From contig JALHMT010000012.1 of assembly GCA_022843905.1 (NCBI GenBank), forward strand, positions 1-64,000: a stretch of DNA of 64,000 nt, given 5' to 3'. This document shows, one piece after another, positions 47,426 through 54,999 of this stretch. The position numbers and the translations under genes are program-made. The first letter of the stretch is position 1. Each line of letters begins with the position of its first letter. The stretch is from Rubrivivax sp. GTDB lineage: Bacteria > Pseudomonadota > Gammaproteobacteria > Burkholderiales > Burkholderiaceae_C. The notes beneath the pieces are model-generated. The model did not search any database, was not told the DNA's origin, and worked only from the letters and a program-made list of their open reading frames with translations.

Positions 47426-48052
47426 TCAGGGAGTGGCGGATTCCAGGCTCGCGAGCAGCGATCGCACCGGCGCCTCACGCCACGCGATCAAAGGCCCGGT
47501 GTTGATGCGCGTCTTGCCGTAGACGAGCCACACCACGTCGACCTCGCCGATGTCCTTGTCAATGCGGAAGCGGCCGGGGTTCTCGTGTGCGACTTCCAGC
47601 GCGGTGAAGCCGGAGTCGAACTCGCCAGCCAGCAGCCGGCGGGCCGTGTCGGAGTTGGATATGGTGTGCACCTGCACTTCAAACTTGGAAGGCTCGAAGT
47701 AGCCCGCGGTCGGCAGGATGTAGCCCACCGACTTCGGCGTCTCGACCTCGGCGCGTGTAAGCAGCCCCATGGGGCGCGTGCGGCCAATGAAGCAGTCGAC
47801 GATGAAGATCTCCTTGTGGTGCGCCTCGATGGTCTCGGCCACTTTGTGGTGGGCGCAAACCTGGATCATCAGGTCGACCTCGCCGCGGCGCATCATCTCC
47901 AGCGCCTCGATGAAGTCCTCGATGAAGACGATTTCTGCACCCGCCAGCTTGTGGAACTCCACATAGCGGCGCGTGTTCAAGTCGTGGTTGCTGCCCGAGG
48001 GGCCTAGGGTTGCGATCTTCAATGGCTTGCCGTGGGGAGCCGAAGCATTCAT
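47426..48052 (-). CDS. Prephenate dehydratase-like/periplasmic-binding-fold domain protein
   Basis: 208 residues. The opening KIATLGPSGSNHDLNTRRYV resembles the prephenate dehydratase start (IATLGPxGTFS), and the rest follows the same two-lobe fold: DFIEALEMMRRGEVDLMIQV, then ISNSDTARRLLAGEFDSGFT. There is no ACT domain, and the catalytic TR(F) motif is not seen. BacA-type prephenate decarboxylases share this short layout. No signal peptide is present, so it is cytoplasmic. It is convergent with the amidase. Function is open. Confidence 0.6.
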   Translation of the reverse strand: MNASAPHGKPLKIATLGPSGSNHDLNTRRYVEFHKLAGAEIVFIEDFIEALEMMRRGEVDLMIQVCAHHKVAETIEAHHKEIFIVDCFIGRTRPMGLLTRAEVETPKSVGYILPTAGYFEPSKFEVQVHTISNSDTARRLLAGEFDSGFTALEVAHENPGRFRIDKDIGEVDVVWLVYGKTRINTGPLIAWREAPVRSLLASLESATP

Positions 48053-48075
48053 CCTAAGCGTGTGCCAAGCGCGGC

Positions 48076-48215
48076 GCTGTATCTGGAGAGCGTGTCCTGG
48101 CGCAAAGCGTCTACGTTCTTGCGTCCCGGGACGCCTGCCGGGACCGCACCGGCCCTTGGCTGGCGGCGCATTCGCCCTGGCAACTGCGCACCGTGCTGGC
48201 GGACACGGCAGGCTC
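48076..48215 (+). pseudogene. Crp/Fnr regulator N-terminal fragment
   Basis: The DNA resembles 42711-42845 of the intact regulator. The shared phrase TGGCGCAAAGC is followed by codons for ASRDACRDRTGPWLA, against ASWDACVDHTGPWMA in the intact gene. It fades after about 140 bases and never reaches the helix-turn-helix. No start or stop belongs to a normal gene. Confidence 0.65.
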
Positions 48216-48228
48216 ATGTGGCGCGTGT

Positions 48229-48394
48229 GGGGATTGACGTGCCGCCGAGCCACGAGGGCCGCAACCCGGTCGACTGGTCCCGCTTCACCTACCCAATCAA
48301 TCTGTGCGGGAATCCGGTGGTGTCGATGCCGGTGACGTTGTCGCGAGCGGGTATCCCGATTGCGTTGCAGTTCGCAGCGCGGCGGGGCCAGGAC
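48229..48394 (+). pseudogene. Amidase 3' fragment
   Basis: Matches 47087-47252 of the amidase gene, with 52 identical bases at the left end and scattered changes later. Only the last third of the coding region is present, joined directly to the Crp fragment, so this is a recombination product. Confidence 0.75.
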
Positions 48395-48429
48395 CGTCCG
48401 CGTTCCTCGTCGAGCTCTGTGCGGAGATC

Positions 48430-48635
48430 AAGCGTGGCGTCCACCGCCGTGCCGTTGCGCATCATCATGTCGTGGTGCTGCAGCAGGTCGTTGACCACCT
48501 GAAGCATGTCCACCACCAGCTTGTGCATCTCTAGCATCTGGCGAAAGCGCAGGATCGTCAAGAAGCCAGGCCGTGGAACGGTCGACAACCGCCAACTCGT
48601 TGTACAGGGGCGCGCCGTGAGGCGCCTTGTCCATC
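48430..48635 (-). mobile_element. IS5-family transposase fragment
   Basis: Reading on the minus strand gives MDKAPHGAPLYNELAVVDRS in one frame and ILRFRQMLEMHKLVV followed by NGTAVDATL in another. This resembles the N-terminal to first-DDE-Asp region of IS5 transposases and implies a frameshift near 48565. Neither end of the element can be seen. Confidence 0.6.
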
Positions 48636-48641
48636 GCCGGC

Positions 48642-48795
48642 TCCGTCGAGTTTAGGTCCATCACCGCATTCACGAGGTTCAGGAGCGGTGGTTCCAACTT
48701 CGGACGCTCCGGGATCGAGAAGTTCGAGCCCGCACGCATCGTGGCGACCGAGGTCGGCATACGCAGCACCTTGATGGGCGGCGCGCTGTTGCTGA
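48642..48795 (+). pseudogene. TonB-dependent receptor fragment with internal deletion
   Basis: One frame joins GSVEFRSITAFTRFRSG (compare GSVGFKSITGLTSFKSG of the intact receptor) straight to GGSNFGRSGIEKFEP, then IVATEVGIRSTLMGGALLL (compare the segment about 170 residues further on). Deletion between the two FKSG-coding repeats explains this. The fragment ends exactly at the IS66 terminus. Confidence 0.75.
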
Positions 48796-49200
48796 GTAAG
48801 CGTCAACCAGCCGGAGTTCGTGCTTTGGCAACCCGCCCGGTGTAAGTCTGAGCGCAACGGGTTGTCGGCGAACAGCGTCTTCCACCGCCTGGGGGTGAGT
48901 TCGCTGACGCGAGCAGCCGGGTGCTGTCCGACGCGCTGCAGCACATCGACCAGAGAGGTGTACGGATCGATGCCCTGTGTGCGGCACGTGGCGATCAGGC
49001 TTTGCACGATGCCAACGTGTTTGGCGCCCACTTCGGTCCAACAAAGAAGCCAGTATTTTCGACCTGTGGGGATCGGGCGCAGGGCGCGCTCGATATGGTT
49101 CGTATCGATAGCCACTTCGGGGTCGTCGAGAAAAACTCTCAGCCCCGCACGACGCTCTTGCACGTAGGCCAGCGCCTTCGTCAACGGGTTGCTCGGCAGC
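48796..49200 (-). mobile_element. tnpC: IS66-family element, 3' part with one terminus
   Basis: The minus strand encodes the C-terminal domain of the IS66 transposase: NPLTKALAYVQERRAGL, DTNHIERALRPIPTGRKYW, EVGAKHVGIVQSLIATC and FADNPLRSDLHR. The plus-strand sequence GTAAGCGTCAACC at 48796 is the usual IS66 terminal repeat. The remaining three quarters of the element and the other end are missing. Confidence 0.75.
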
Positions 49201-49502
49201 AAGACCAGTTTGAAGGCGGCGAGGTCATCGCTAGGTGCCAGGAAGACATTGGACTTGCCCACGTTCGACCAACCAACCCCGGAGCCCTTCAGCAGGAGAT
49301 TCACTGGCTTGGACCGAAGACCGATGGGGCACGGCTTCTCAGCTACCGACCACCTCGACGACAACGTTCAACCGGCTGCAGCTGGCCGGCGAGCCATGGC
49401 TCGCGGCGGCACCGGGACCCCAGCCCCGGTGCAGAAGGGCCGCGTTCGATCGCCGGTTCCCCGTTACATGCGTGCCGAGGTCAGGCCGAACGGTCAAGCT
49501 GC
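49201..49502. other. Unrecognised spacer in the graveyard region
   Basis: 302 bases lying between the IS66 fragment and the helix-hairpin-helix remnant. The last 50 bases read RYMRAEVRPNGQAAW-stop, resembling the RRIRAEVDPKCQAEW tail before the intact helix-hairpin-helix gene. The remainder could not be assigned. Confidence 0.4.
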
Positions 49503-49570
49503 ATGGTGAAGTTCCAAGAACACGAACGGCGAATGCTGCTGGCGCAGATGTCGAGGGTCGGCGTCGGCCA
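49503..49570 (+). pseudogene. Helix-hairpin-helix mini-gene remnant
   Basis: MVKFQEHERRMLLAQ matches the first 15 residues of the protein at 41975 with three changes, then the sequence departs. The stop-start overlap with the upstream tail is also kept. Only the N-terminal codons remain. Confidence 0.6.
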
Positions 49571-49663
49571 ACCGATGTCCCGCGTGATTCCTTTGACCTC
49601 TCTGGACAGGAGGTCACTCAATCTTGAGGGCGACTCTGCTGCCAGCGAGGCCGACTTGAACGC

Positions 49664-50110
49664 TCAGGCGCCGCCGATCAATTCCAGCGTGAATCCGCGC
49701 GCGTCGCGCACGTAGGCCACCCACTGCCCGGCGAAGGGCCCGCCGGGCAGGAACTGCAGCTGGCCTGCGACTGCGAAACCGAAGGTCTGGGCTTGGGTGG
49801 CGGTTTCCCCTACCGAGTCCACCTGCAGGGCCAGATGCGCGGCGCCGATGTCGCAGGGCCGGGGCGCCGTGCTGGTGGCACTGCCCGGCGCGCTGTACTG
49901 CAGCAGTTCCACCACCTGCCCGCCTGGCAGTGTGGCCATGCACACGCGGGCCTGTGCGCCCGGCACGCCGGTGATGTGGCCCAGCGTGTCGCCCACGGGC
50001 ACCTGCCGGATCTCGCCGACGTCTGCCCCCAGCACCTGCCCGAAAAAGGCCAGAATGTGCGGCAGGTCATGCACCGTGAGCCCGGTGTGGATGGTGTGCA
50101 GGACGGCCAT
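49664..50110 (-). CDS. VOC-superfamily (glyoxalase-like) protein
   Basis: 148 residues. LHTIHTGLTVHDLPHILAFF begins the first module and AAHLALQVDSVGETATQAQ the second, with RDARGFTLELIGGA at the end. Possible metal ligands are the first His and the C-terminal Glu. It is the most downstream gene of the minus-strand ester-catabolism block, 6 bases after the aldehyde dehydrogenase. A lyase or isomerase role on a hydroxy-carbonyl compound is possible. Confidence 0.8.
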   Translation of the reverse strand: MAVLHTIHTGLTVHDLPHILAFFGQVLGADVGEIRQVPVGDTLGHITGVPGAQARVCMATLPGGQVVELLQYSAPGSATSTAPRPCDIGAAHLALQVDSVGETATQAQTFGFAVAGQLQFLPGGPFAGQWVAYVRDARGFTLELIGGA

Positions 50111-50116
50111 GGGCCC

Positions 50117-51583
50117 TCAGTGTCCCGAGGCCTTTGCAGCGCCCAGCGGCGGGTTCTCCCAGTAGACGTGCTTGGTACTGAGAAAGTCGCTCAGGCCTTC
50201 CACGCCGTGCAGCCGACCGTAGCCGCTTTCCCTGAAGCCCCCGGTTTCTGATTCCGGGAACAGCTTGTTGTGGGCGTTCATCCAGACCGTGCCGCACTTG
50301 AGTTCACGCGCCATGGACTGGCCTGCCGAACGATCGGCCGACCAGATGCTGGCCGCCAGCCCGTAGCGCGTGGCGTTGGCGCGGGCGATGGCGTCCTCGC
50401 GGTCACGGTAGCGCTCGATCACCAGCACCGGGCCGAACAACTCGTCCTGGATGTAGTGCGAGCGCAGGTCAGCCACTTCCACCAGGGTGGGCGTGATGAA
50501 AGCCCCGCGGGCCAGGGGGCCGGTGGGCACCCCGCCCTGCAGCCACACGCGGCCGTGCTGCGCAGCGTCCTGCGCCAGGCGCGCCACGCGATCGCGGTTG
50601 GCCAGGTCGATCAAGGGGCCAAGCTGTGAAGTGGGCTCATGGCCCGGGCCCGGCACCAGGCTGCTCAGGCGCTCAGCCAGTGCCCTGGCGAATTCGTCAA
50701 AGCGGCCCTCATGCACCAGCACGCGCGCGATGGCGGTGCATTGCTGGCCGGCCATCGGCAGGGCCCCCGCCACCAGCCCGGCCACGGTGGGCGCCAGCGG
50801 CGCATCGGGCCACACGATGGCCGGCGCCTTGCCACCGAGTTCGAGCGACAGGCGCTTGAGCGTGCCGGCGGCATCGGCCGCGATGCGCTTGCCGGTGGCC
50901 GAAGAGCCGGTGAAGCTGATGACGTCGATGTGCGGCGACTGGCTGATGGCGCGGCCGATGGCGGCGCCCGACTCGGTGAACGAACACACCACGTCGGCCG
51001 GCAGGGCCGTGATGCGGGTCAGGCACTCCAGCGCCAGCTGGTTGACCAAGGAGGTCTGATGCGCGGCCTTGATCACCACCGTGCAGCCGGCCGCCAGCGC
51101 GGGTGCCAGCGAGCGGATGAGCAGGATCACCGGCGCGTTCCAGGGCACGATGATCGCCGCCAAGCCCGCGGGCTCGCGGCTGAGCTGCGAGTAGCAACCG
51201 TTGTCGATCTCGGCCACGCGCCCCCACAGGTTGCGGGCCAGCCCGGCGTAGAAGCGCAGTTCGGACACGGCGGTGGCGATCTCGCCCCGTGCTTCGCGCG
51301 CCAGCTTGCCGTTGAGCGTGACCAGCCATCGCTCGATCTCGGGCGCTCGGGCCTGCAGGTTGGCTGCGAATTCCAGCAGCACCGATTCGCGCAGGCGTGG
51401 GCTGCGTGACCACGGCCCGGCATCAAAGGCCGTGCGCGCGGCTTCGATGGCCGGCAGTGCTTCGTCAAGCATGGCGTCGCTGAACTGCGCCGCCACTTCT
51501 GACGTGGCCGGGTTGATGCAATCGCCCGCCGCGCCGGCGCCGGCCGTCCAGCGGCCGCCGAAGTAGTTCAAGGCACGTTCCAT
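50117..51583 (-). CDS. NAD(P)-dependent aldehyde dehydrogenase
   Basis: 488 residues from MERALNYFGGRW; starting at 51607 would add 8 residues and overlap the upstream Bug stop as ATGA. The catalytic Cys is in MAGQQCTAIAR, the general-base Glu in LELGGKAPAIVW, and the cofactor loop in SFTGSSATGKRIA. The usual KPSE nucleotide motif is KAAH here, which may alter cofactor choice. It oxidises an aldehyde to an acid. With the SDR at 54183 it could take an alcohol released by the sulfatase to a carboxylate. Confidence 0.9.
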   Translation of the reverse strand: MERALNYFGGRWTAGAGAAGDCINPATSEVAAQFSDAMLDEALPAIEAARTAFDAGPWSRSPRLRESVLLEFAANLQARAPEIERWLVTLNGKLAREARGEIATAVSELRFYAGLARNLWGRVAEIDNGCYSQLSREPAGLAAIIVPWNAPVILLIRSLAPALAAGCTVVIKAAHQTSLVNQLALECLTRITALPADVVCSFTESGAAIGRAISQSPHIDVISFTGSSATGKRIAADAAGTLKRLSLELGGKAPAIVWPDAPLAPTVAGLVAGALPMAGQQCTAIARVLVHEGRFDEFARALAERLSSLVPGPGHEPTSQLGPLIDLANRDRVARLAQDAAQHGRVWLQGGVPTGPLARGAFITPTLVEVADLRSHYIQDELFGPVLVIERYRDREDAIARANATRYGLAASIWSADRSAGQSMARELKCGTVWMNAHNKLFPESETGGFRESGYGRLHGVEGLSDFLSTKHVYWENPPLGAAKASGH

Positions 51584-51603
51584 GGTGTTCGGTCGTCCTG
51601 ATT

Positions 51604-52590
51604 TCATTCAAGCCGGATACCGGCATCTCGGACCGTCCGCGCATAGCGCGCCCGCTCCTGCTCGATCCTGGCCACCGTCTGCTCGGGGCTCAGAGGCTGT
51701 GCCACGTAGCCAAAGTCCACCAGCTTGCTGCGCACCTCGGGGTCGGCCATCAACTGGGTGACGTCCTGGCTGATTCGTGCAGCGACGGCGGCGGGAAGCC
51801 CGGGCAAGCCAAACAAGCCCACCCAGCTGGTGGTCTCGAAGCCTGCAGGTCCACCGGACTCGGCCACCGTCGGCACGTCGGGGTGTGTGGGCAGCCGCTG
51901 CGGCGCGGCCAGCGCCAGGAAGCGCAACTTGCCGGCGCGCTGCAGCGGGCCGGCGCTGGCCGGCGAGCCGAAGGCCCAGTTCACGTCCCCGCCCGCGACG
52001 GCTGCATACAGCTGCGAGGTTTCCCTGAAGGGGATGTGGTTCATGCGGGTGCCGCTGGCCGTCTCCAGCGCAGCCGCACCCAGGTGGGCGATGCTGCCCA
52101 CCTGCCAGGACCCGTAGCTCACTTGCCCAGGCTGGTTGCGTGCGGCCGCCAGCAGGTCGGCCACCGTTCGCCAGGGTGAGGCCGAAGCGACTGCGATGAA
52201 GAAGTAGCCGCCGTGGAGCGGCGTGATGGGCCTGAAGTCGTTCACCGGGTCATAGGGCAGTGCCTTGTACAGGTGCGGTGCGGCGGTGAAGTTCAGCCCG
52301 TCGATGTGCAGCAGCGTGTGGCCGTCGGGTGCTGCCTTGCGCGCTTCGGCCACGGCGATGAAGCCGCCGCCGCCCGGCCGGTTGTCGATCACCACGCTCT
52401 GGCCCCATGCCCTTGCCAGCCGTTCGCCCAGGAAGCGCAGCATGGCATCGGGCCCCGATCCCGCAGGGAACGACGTGATCAGACGCACGGGCTTGCCAGG
52501 AAACTGCTGCGCGAAGCTGGCCGCCGGTGCCAGAGCGGCCGCAGCCAAGGCGCCCAGCACGGTACGTCGGTGATGTGAATGACTGTTCAT
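51604..52590 (-). CDS. Bug/TctC-family tripartite transporter receptor
   Basis: 328 residues. MNSHSHHRRTVLGALAAAAL has a possible twin-arginine-like leader (HRRTVLG), cleavage near SFAQQ. Motifs are RLITSFPAGSGPD and DNRPGGGGFIA. It sits between the sulfatase/PMH gene (14-base gap) and the aldehyde dehydrogenase. Close packing argues that it binds the same substrate or a related one. CCTGGAGACCGC precedes the ATG. Confidence 0.9.
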   Translation of the reverse strand: MNSHSHHRRTVLGALAAAALAPAASFAQQFPGKPVRLITSFPAGSGPDAMLRFLGERLARAWGQSVVIDNRPGGGGFIAVAEARKAAPDGHTLLHIDGLNFTAAPHLYKALPYDPVNDFRPITPLHGGYFFIAVASASPWRTVADLLAAARNQPGQVSYGSWQVGSIAHLGAAALETASGTRMNHIPFRETSQLYAAVAGGDVNWAFGSPASAGPLQRAGKLRFLALAAPQRLPTHPDVPTVAESGGPAGFETTSWVGLFGLPGLPAAVAARISQDVTQLMADPEVRSKLVDFGYVAQPLSPEQTVARIEQERARYARTVRDAGIRLE

Positions 52591-52604
52591 GCGGTCTCCA
52601 GGCA

Positions 52605-54176
52605 CTACCAGGTGCCGTAATGGATGCCGTGCTCCTTGGCACGGTCGGTTCGCTGCGCGACCTCGGCGTCGTCCATGGTCAGGCGCGGGTGCTGGTCGTT
52701 CAGCCAGGCGTGCAGGCGCTCGTCCAGGCGCTGGCGCTCGGCGGCCAGGCGCGGGTCCTGGCCCAGGTCCACGTATTCGTCCGGGTCGTCTTCCAGGTTG
52801 AAGAGTTGCGGCGCGAAGCCTTGCCAGCGCACGTACTTCCATTGCCGCTCGCGCACCATCCAGCCGCGGCATTCGCCCGGCCTGCGGTTCAGCAGCAGCC
52901 GTGCGCGGCGGAACGAGTAGTCGATTTCCGCGAAGACGCAGTCGCGCCAGGCCGCAGGGGTGTCGCCATGAACCCAGGGCATGAGCGAACGACCCTGCGT
53001 GCGGTCCAGCGCGGGCCGGATCTGCAGCGCGTCCAGCGCGGTAGGCACCACGTCCACTGCTTCGGCCATGGCGCTGACGCGCTGGCCGCGGGTGGCATCG
53101 GCCTCGGGGCGCGGGTCGAACACCATCAGCGGCGACTGAATCACCTGGTCGTGGAACAGGTCCTTCTCGCCCAGGTGGTGGTCGCCGCCGTAGTCGCCAT
53201 GGTCGTTGGTGAAGACGATCAGCGTGTGGTCCAGTTGTCCGCTGTCCTGCAGGGCCTGGATGACGCGGCCGATGTGGTGGTCCAGCTGCTCGATGAGGCC
53301 CATGTAGACCGGCCGCACCTGGCGCACCACCTCGTCACGCGCGAAGGTCTGCGACTCTTCCATCTGCATGTAGGCCGCCACCACCGGGTGCGGTGCGTCG
53401 AGCTCGCTGGCGCGCTTCTTGACGGGCAGCATGTCGTCGGCGCTGTAGCGGCGGTGGTAGGGCGCCGGTGCCAGGTAGGGCCAGTGCGGCTTCACGTAGG
53501 ACAGGTGCAGCGCCCAGGGCTCCTGGCCCTGCTCGGCCAGGAAGCGCAGCGCGCGGCCGGTGACATAGGCCGTTTCGGAGTGTTCTTCGGCCACGCGGGC
53601 GGGAAGGTGCACGTTGCGCAGGAACCAGCCGCTGGCGGTGGTGCCATCAGGGCCGTCGGCGCCCACCACGTGGTCGGTCCAGGGGTCGGCACCGGCATAG
53701 CCATGCGCGCGCAGGTACTCGGCGTAGCCGCTCTCGGCCCCAGGCGGGCCGTGGCCCTCGATGCGGTCGACTTCGACGAAGCCGCCGCTGGCATGGTGGC
53801 GCCAGCCGGGTGAGCCGGGCGGCACCCCCAGGCGCTTCAGGCCCGCCGTGTCGGCAATCACATGGGTCTTGCCGACGAGGTGGAGCTTGCGGCCGGCCGC
53901 GGCCAGGTAGTCACCCAGGGTGGGTTGCTCCACCGGGAGTGGCACGCGGTTCCAGGTGACGCCGTGCGAGCCCACATAGCGCCCGGTGTAGGTGGACATG
54001 CGCGAGGGGCCGCAGACGCCGGCCTGAACGAAGGCGGCGTCGAAACGCACGCTGCGAGCGGCCAGCGCATCCAGGTGGGGGGTGCTGATGTTGGGGTGGC
54101 CATTGCAGGCCAGGTGGTCCCAACGCAGCTGGTCGCTCATCACGAACAGCAGGTTGCGCAACGGGGTGTGTGTCAT
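52605..54176 (-). CDS. Sulfatase-family hydrolase, phosphonate monoester hydrolase-like
   Basis: 523 residues. The formylglycine signature is VCGPSRMSTYTGRYV, with the modified Cys at C55 (C-x-P-S-R). Metal and phosphate/sulfate-binding parts include LFVMSDQLRWDH at the N-terminus and FTNDHGDYGGDHHLGEKD. The flanking phrases (GPSRMSTYTGRYVGSHGVTWN and VGKTHVIADTAGLKRLG) resemble phosphonate monoester hydrolases, which also cleave sulfate esters. There is no signal peptide, so it is cytoplasmic. A formylglycine-generating enzyme or anSME gene is not in the window, so maturation must come from elsewhere. It is coupled to the SDR with a 6-base gap. Confidence 0.9.
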   Translation of the reverse strand: MTHTPLRNLLFVMSDQLRWDHLACNGHPNISTPHLDALAARSVRFDAAFVQAGVCGPSRMSTYTGRYVGSHGVTWNRVPLPVEQPTLGDYLAAAGRKLHLVGKTHVIADTAGLKRLGVPPGSPGWRHHASGGFVEVDRIEGHGPPGAESGYAEYLRAHGYAGADPWTDHVVGADGPDGTTASGWFLRNVHLPARVAEEHSETAYVTGRALRFLAEQGQEPWALHLSYVKPHWPYLAPAPYHRRYSADDMLPVKKRASELDAPHPVVAAYMQMEESQTFARDEVVRQVRPVYMGLIEQLDHHIGRVIQALQDSGQLDHTLIVFTNDHGDYGGDHHLGEKDLFHDQVIQSPLMVFDPRPEADATRGQRVSAMAEAVDVVPTALDALQIRPALDRTQGRSLMPWVHGDTPAAWRDCVFAEIDYSFRRARLLLNRRPGECRGWMVRERQWKYVRWQGFAPQLFNLEDDPDEYVDLGQDPRLAAERQRLDERLHAWLNDQHPRLTMDDAEVAQRTDRAKEHGIHYGTW

Positions 54177-54182
54177 GGCCGA

Positions 54183-54938
54183 TCAGACGAAGATGGCGCC
54201 ACCTTCGACACAGAGCGTCTGCCCGGTCATGAAGGCGGCGTCGTCGCTGGCCAGGAAGCTCACCGTGCCCACCAGGTCGGCGGGCAACGCGTCGCGCTGA
54301 ATGGAACGCGACTTGCGGATGGCCTCGCCGAACTTGGCCATGTGGTCGTCGTTCTTCAGGATCTGGTCCGACAGCGTCAGGCCCGGCGCGAGTGCATTGG
54401 CGGTGATGTTCCAGGCGCCCAGCTCGCGTGCCAGCACGCGCGTGAAGGTGATGACCGCGCCCTTGCTCGTCACGTAGTGCGCCATGTTGGCCAGGCCCTT
54501 GAGCGCGGAGGTGGACGCCACATTGATGATGCGGCCCCAGCGCTGCGCCTTCATGTGCGGTGCCACGGCCTTGGCGCAGTTGAAGGGGCCCAGGGTGTTC
54601 ACGCGCATGACCTGCATCCACTCGTCGGCGCTGTACTCCTCGAAGGGCCTGTTCACCAGCGTCGAGAACAAGGCGGCGTTGTTGATCAGGATGTCGATGC
54701 CACCCAGACCCGCTTCCACGGTCTGCACCGCAGCCTTGACCGAAGCTTCGTCGGCCACGTCCATCGCCACGCCCAGGCACCGACTGCCCGTGGTGTCGTG
54801 AGCACGCGCCGCATCGTGCGCGCCACGCAGGTCGCCGATCGCCACCCTGGCACCGTCGGCCAACAGGCGCTGAACGAATGCATTGCCCAGACCGGTGGCG
54901 CCACCGGTGACGAGTGCAACCTTGCCTTGTAACTTCAT
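54183..54938 (-). CDS. Short-chain dehydrogenase/reductase
   Basis: 251 residues of the classical SDR type: TGGATGLGNA, LINNAALF, and the catalytic S...YxxxK with Tyr and Lys in HYVTSKGAV. VGTVSFLASDDAAFMTGQTL and VEGGAIFV complete the fold. It acts on a hydroxyl/carbonyl pair with NAD(P), probably on the alcohol freed by the adjacent sulfatase-type hydrolase. It precedes that gene by 6 bases. Confidence 0.92.
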   Translation of the reverse strand: MKLQGKVALVTGGATGLGNAFVQRLLADGARVAIGDLRGAHDAARAHDTTGSRCLGVAMDVADEASVKAAVQTVEAGLGGIDILINNAALFSTLVNRPFEEYSADEWMQVMRVNTLGPFNCAKAVAPHMKAQRWGRIINVASTSALKGLANMAHYVTSKGAVITFTRVLARELGAWNITANALAPGLTLSDQILKNDDHMAKFGEAIRKSRSIQRDALPADLVGTVSFLASDDAAFMTGQTLCVEGGAIFV

Positions 54939-54999
54939 GCGGGCCTCATGACACGGATTGGTGGTCGGAACGTGGGCTGACGGAGGGCGGGTGCGGCGC

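Noticed and set aside
48796-49200. A functional IS66 element
   Set aside because: Only the transposase C-terminal part and one terminus are present; no partner genes tnpA/tnpB or second terminus.
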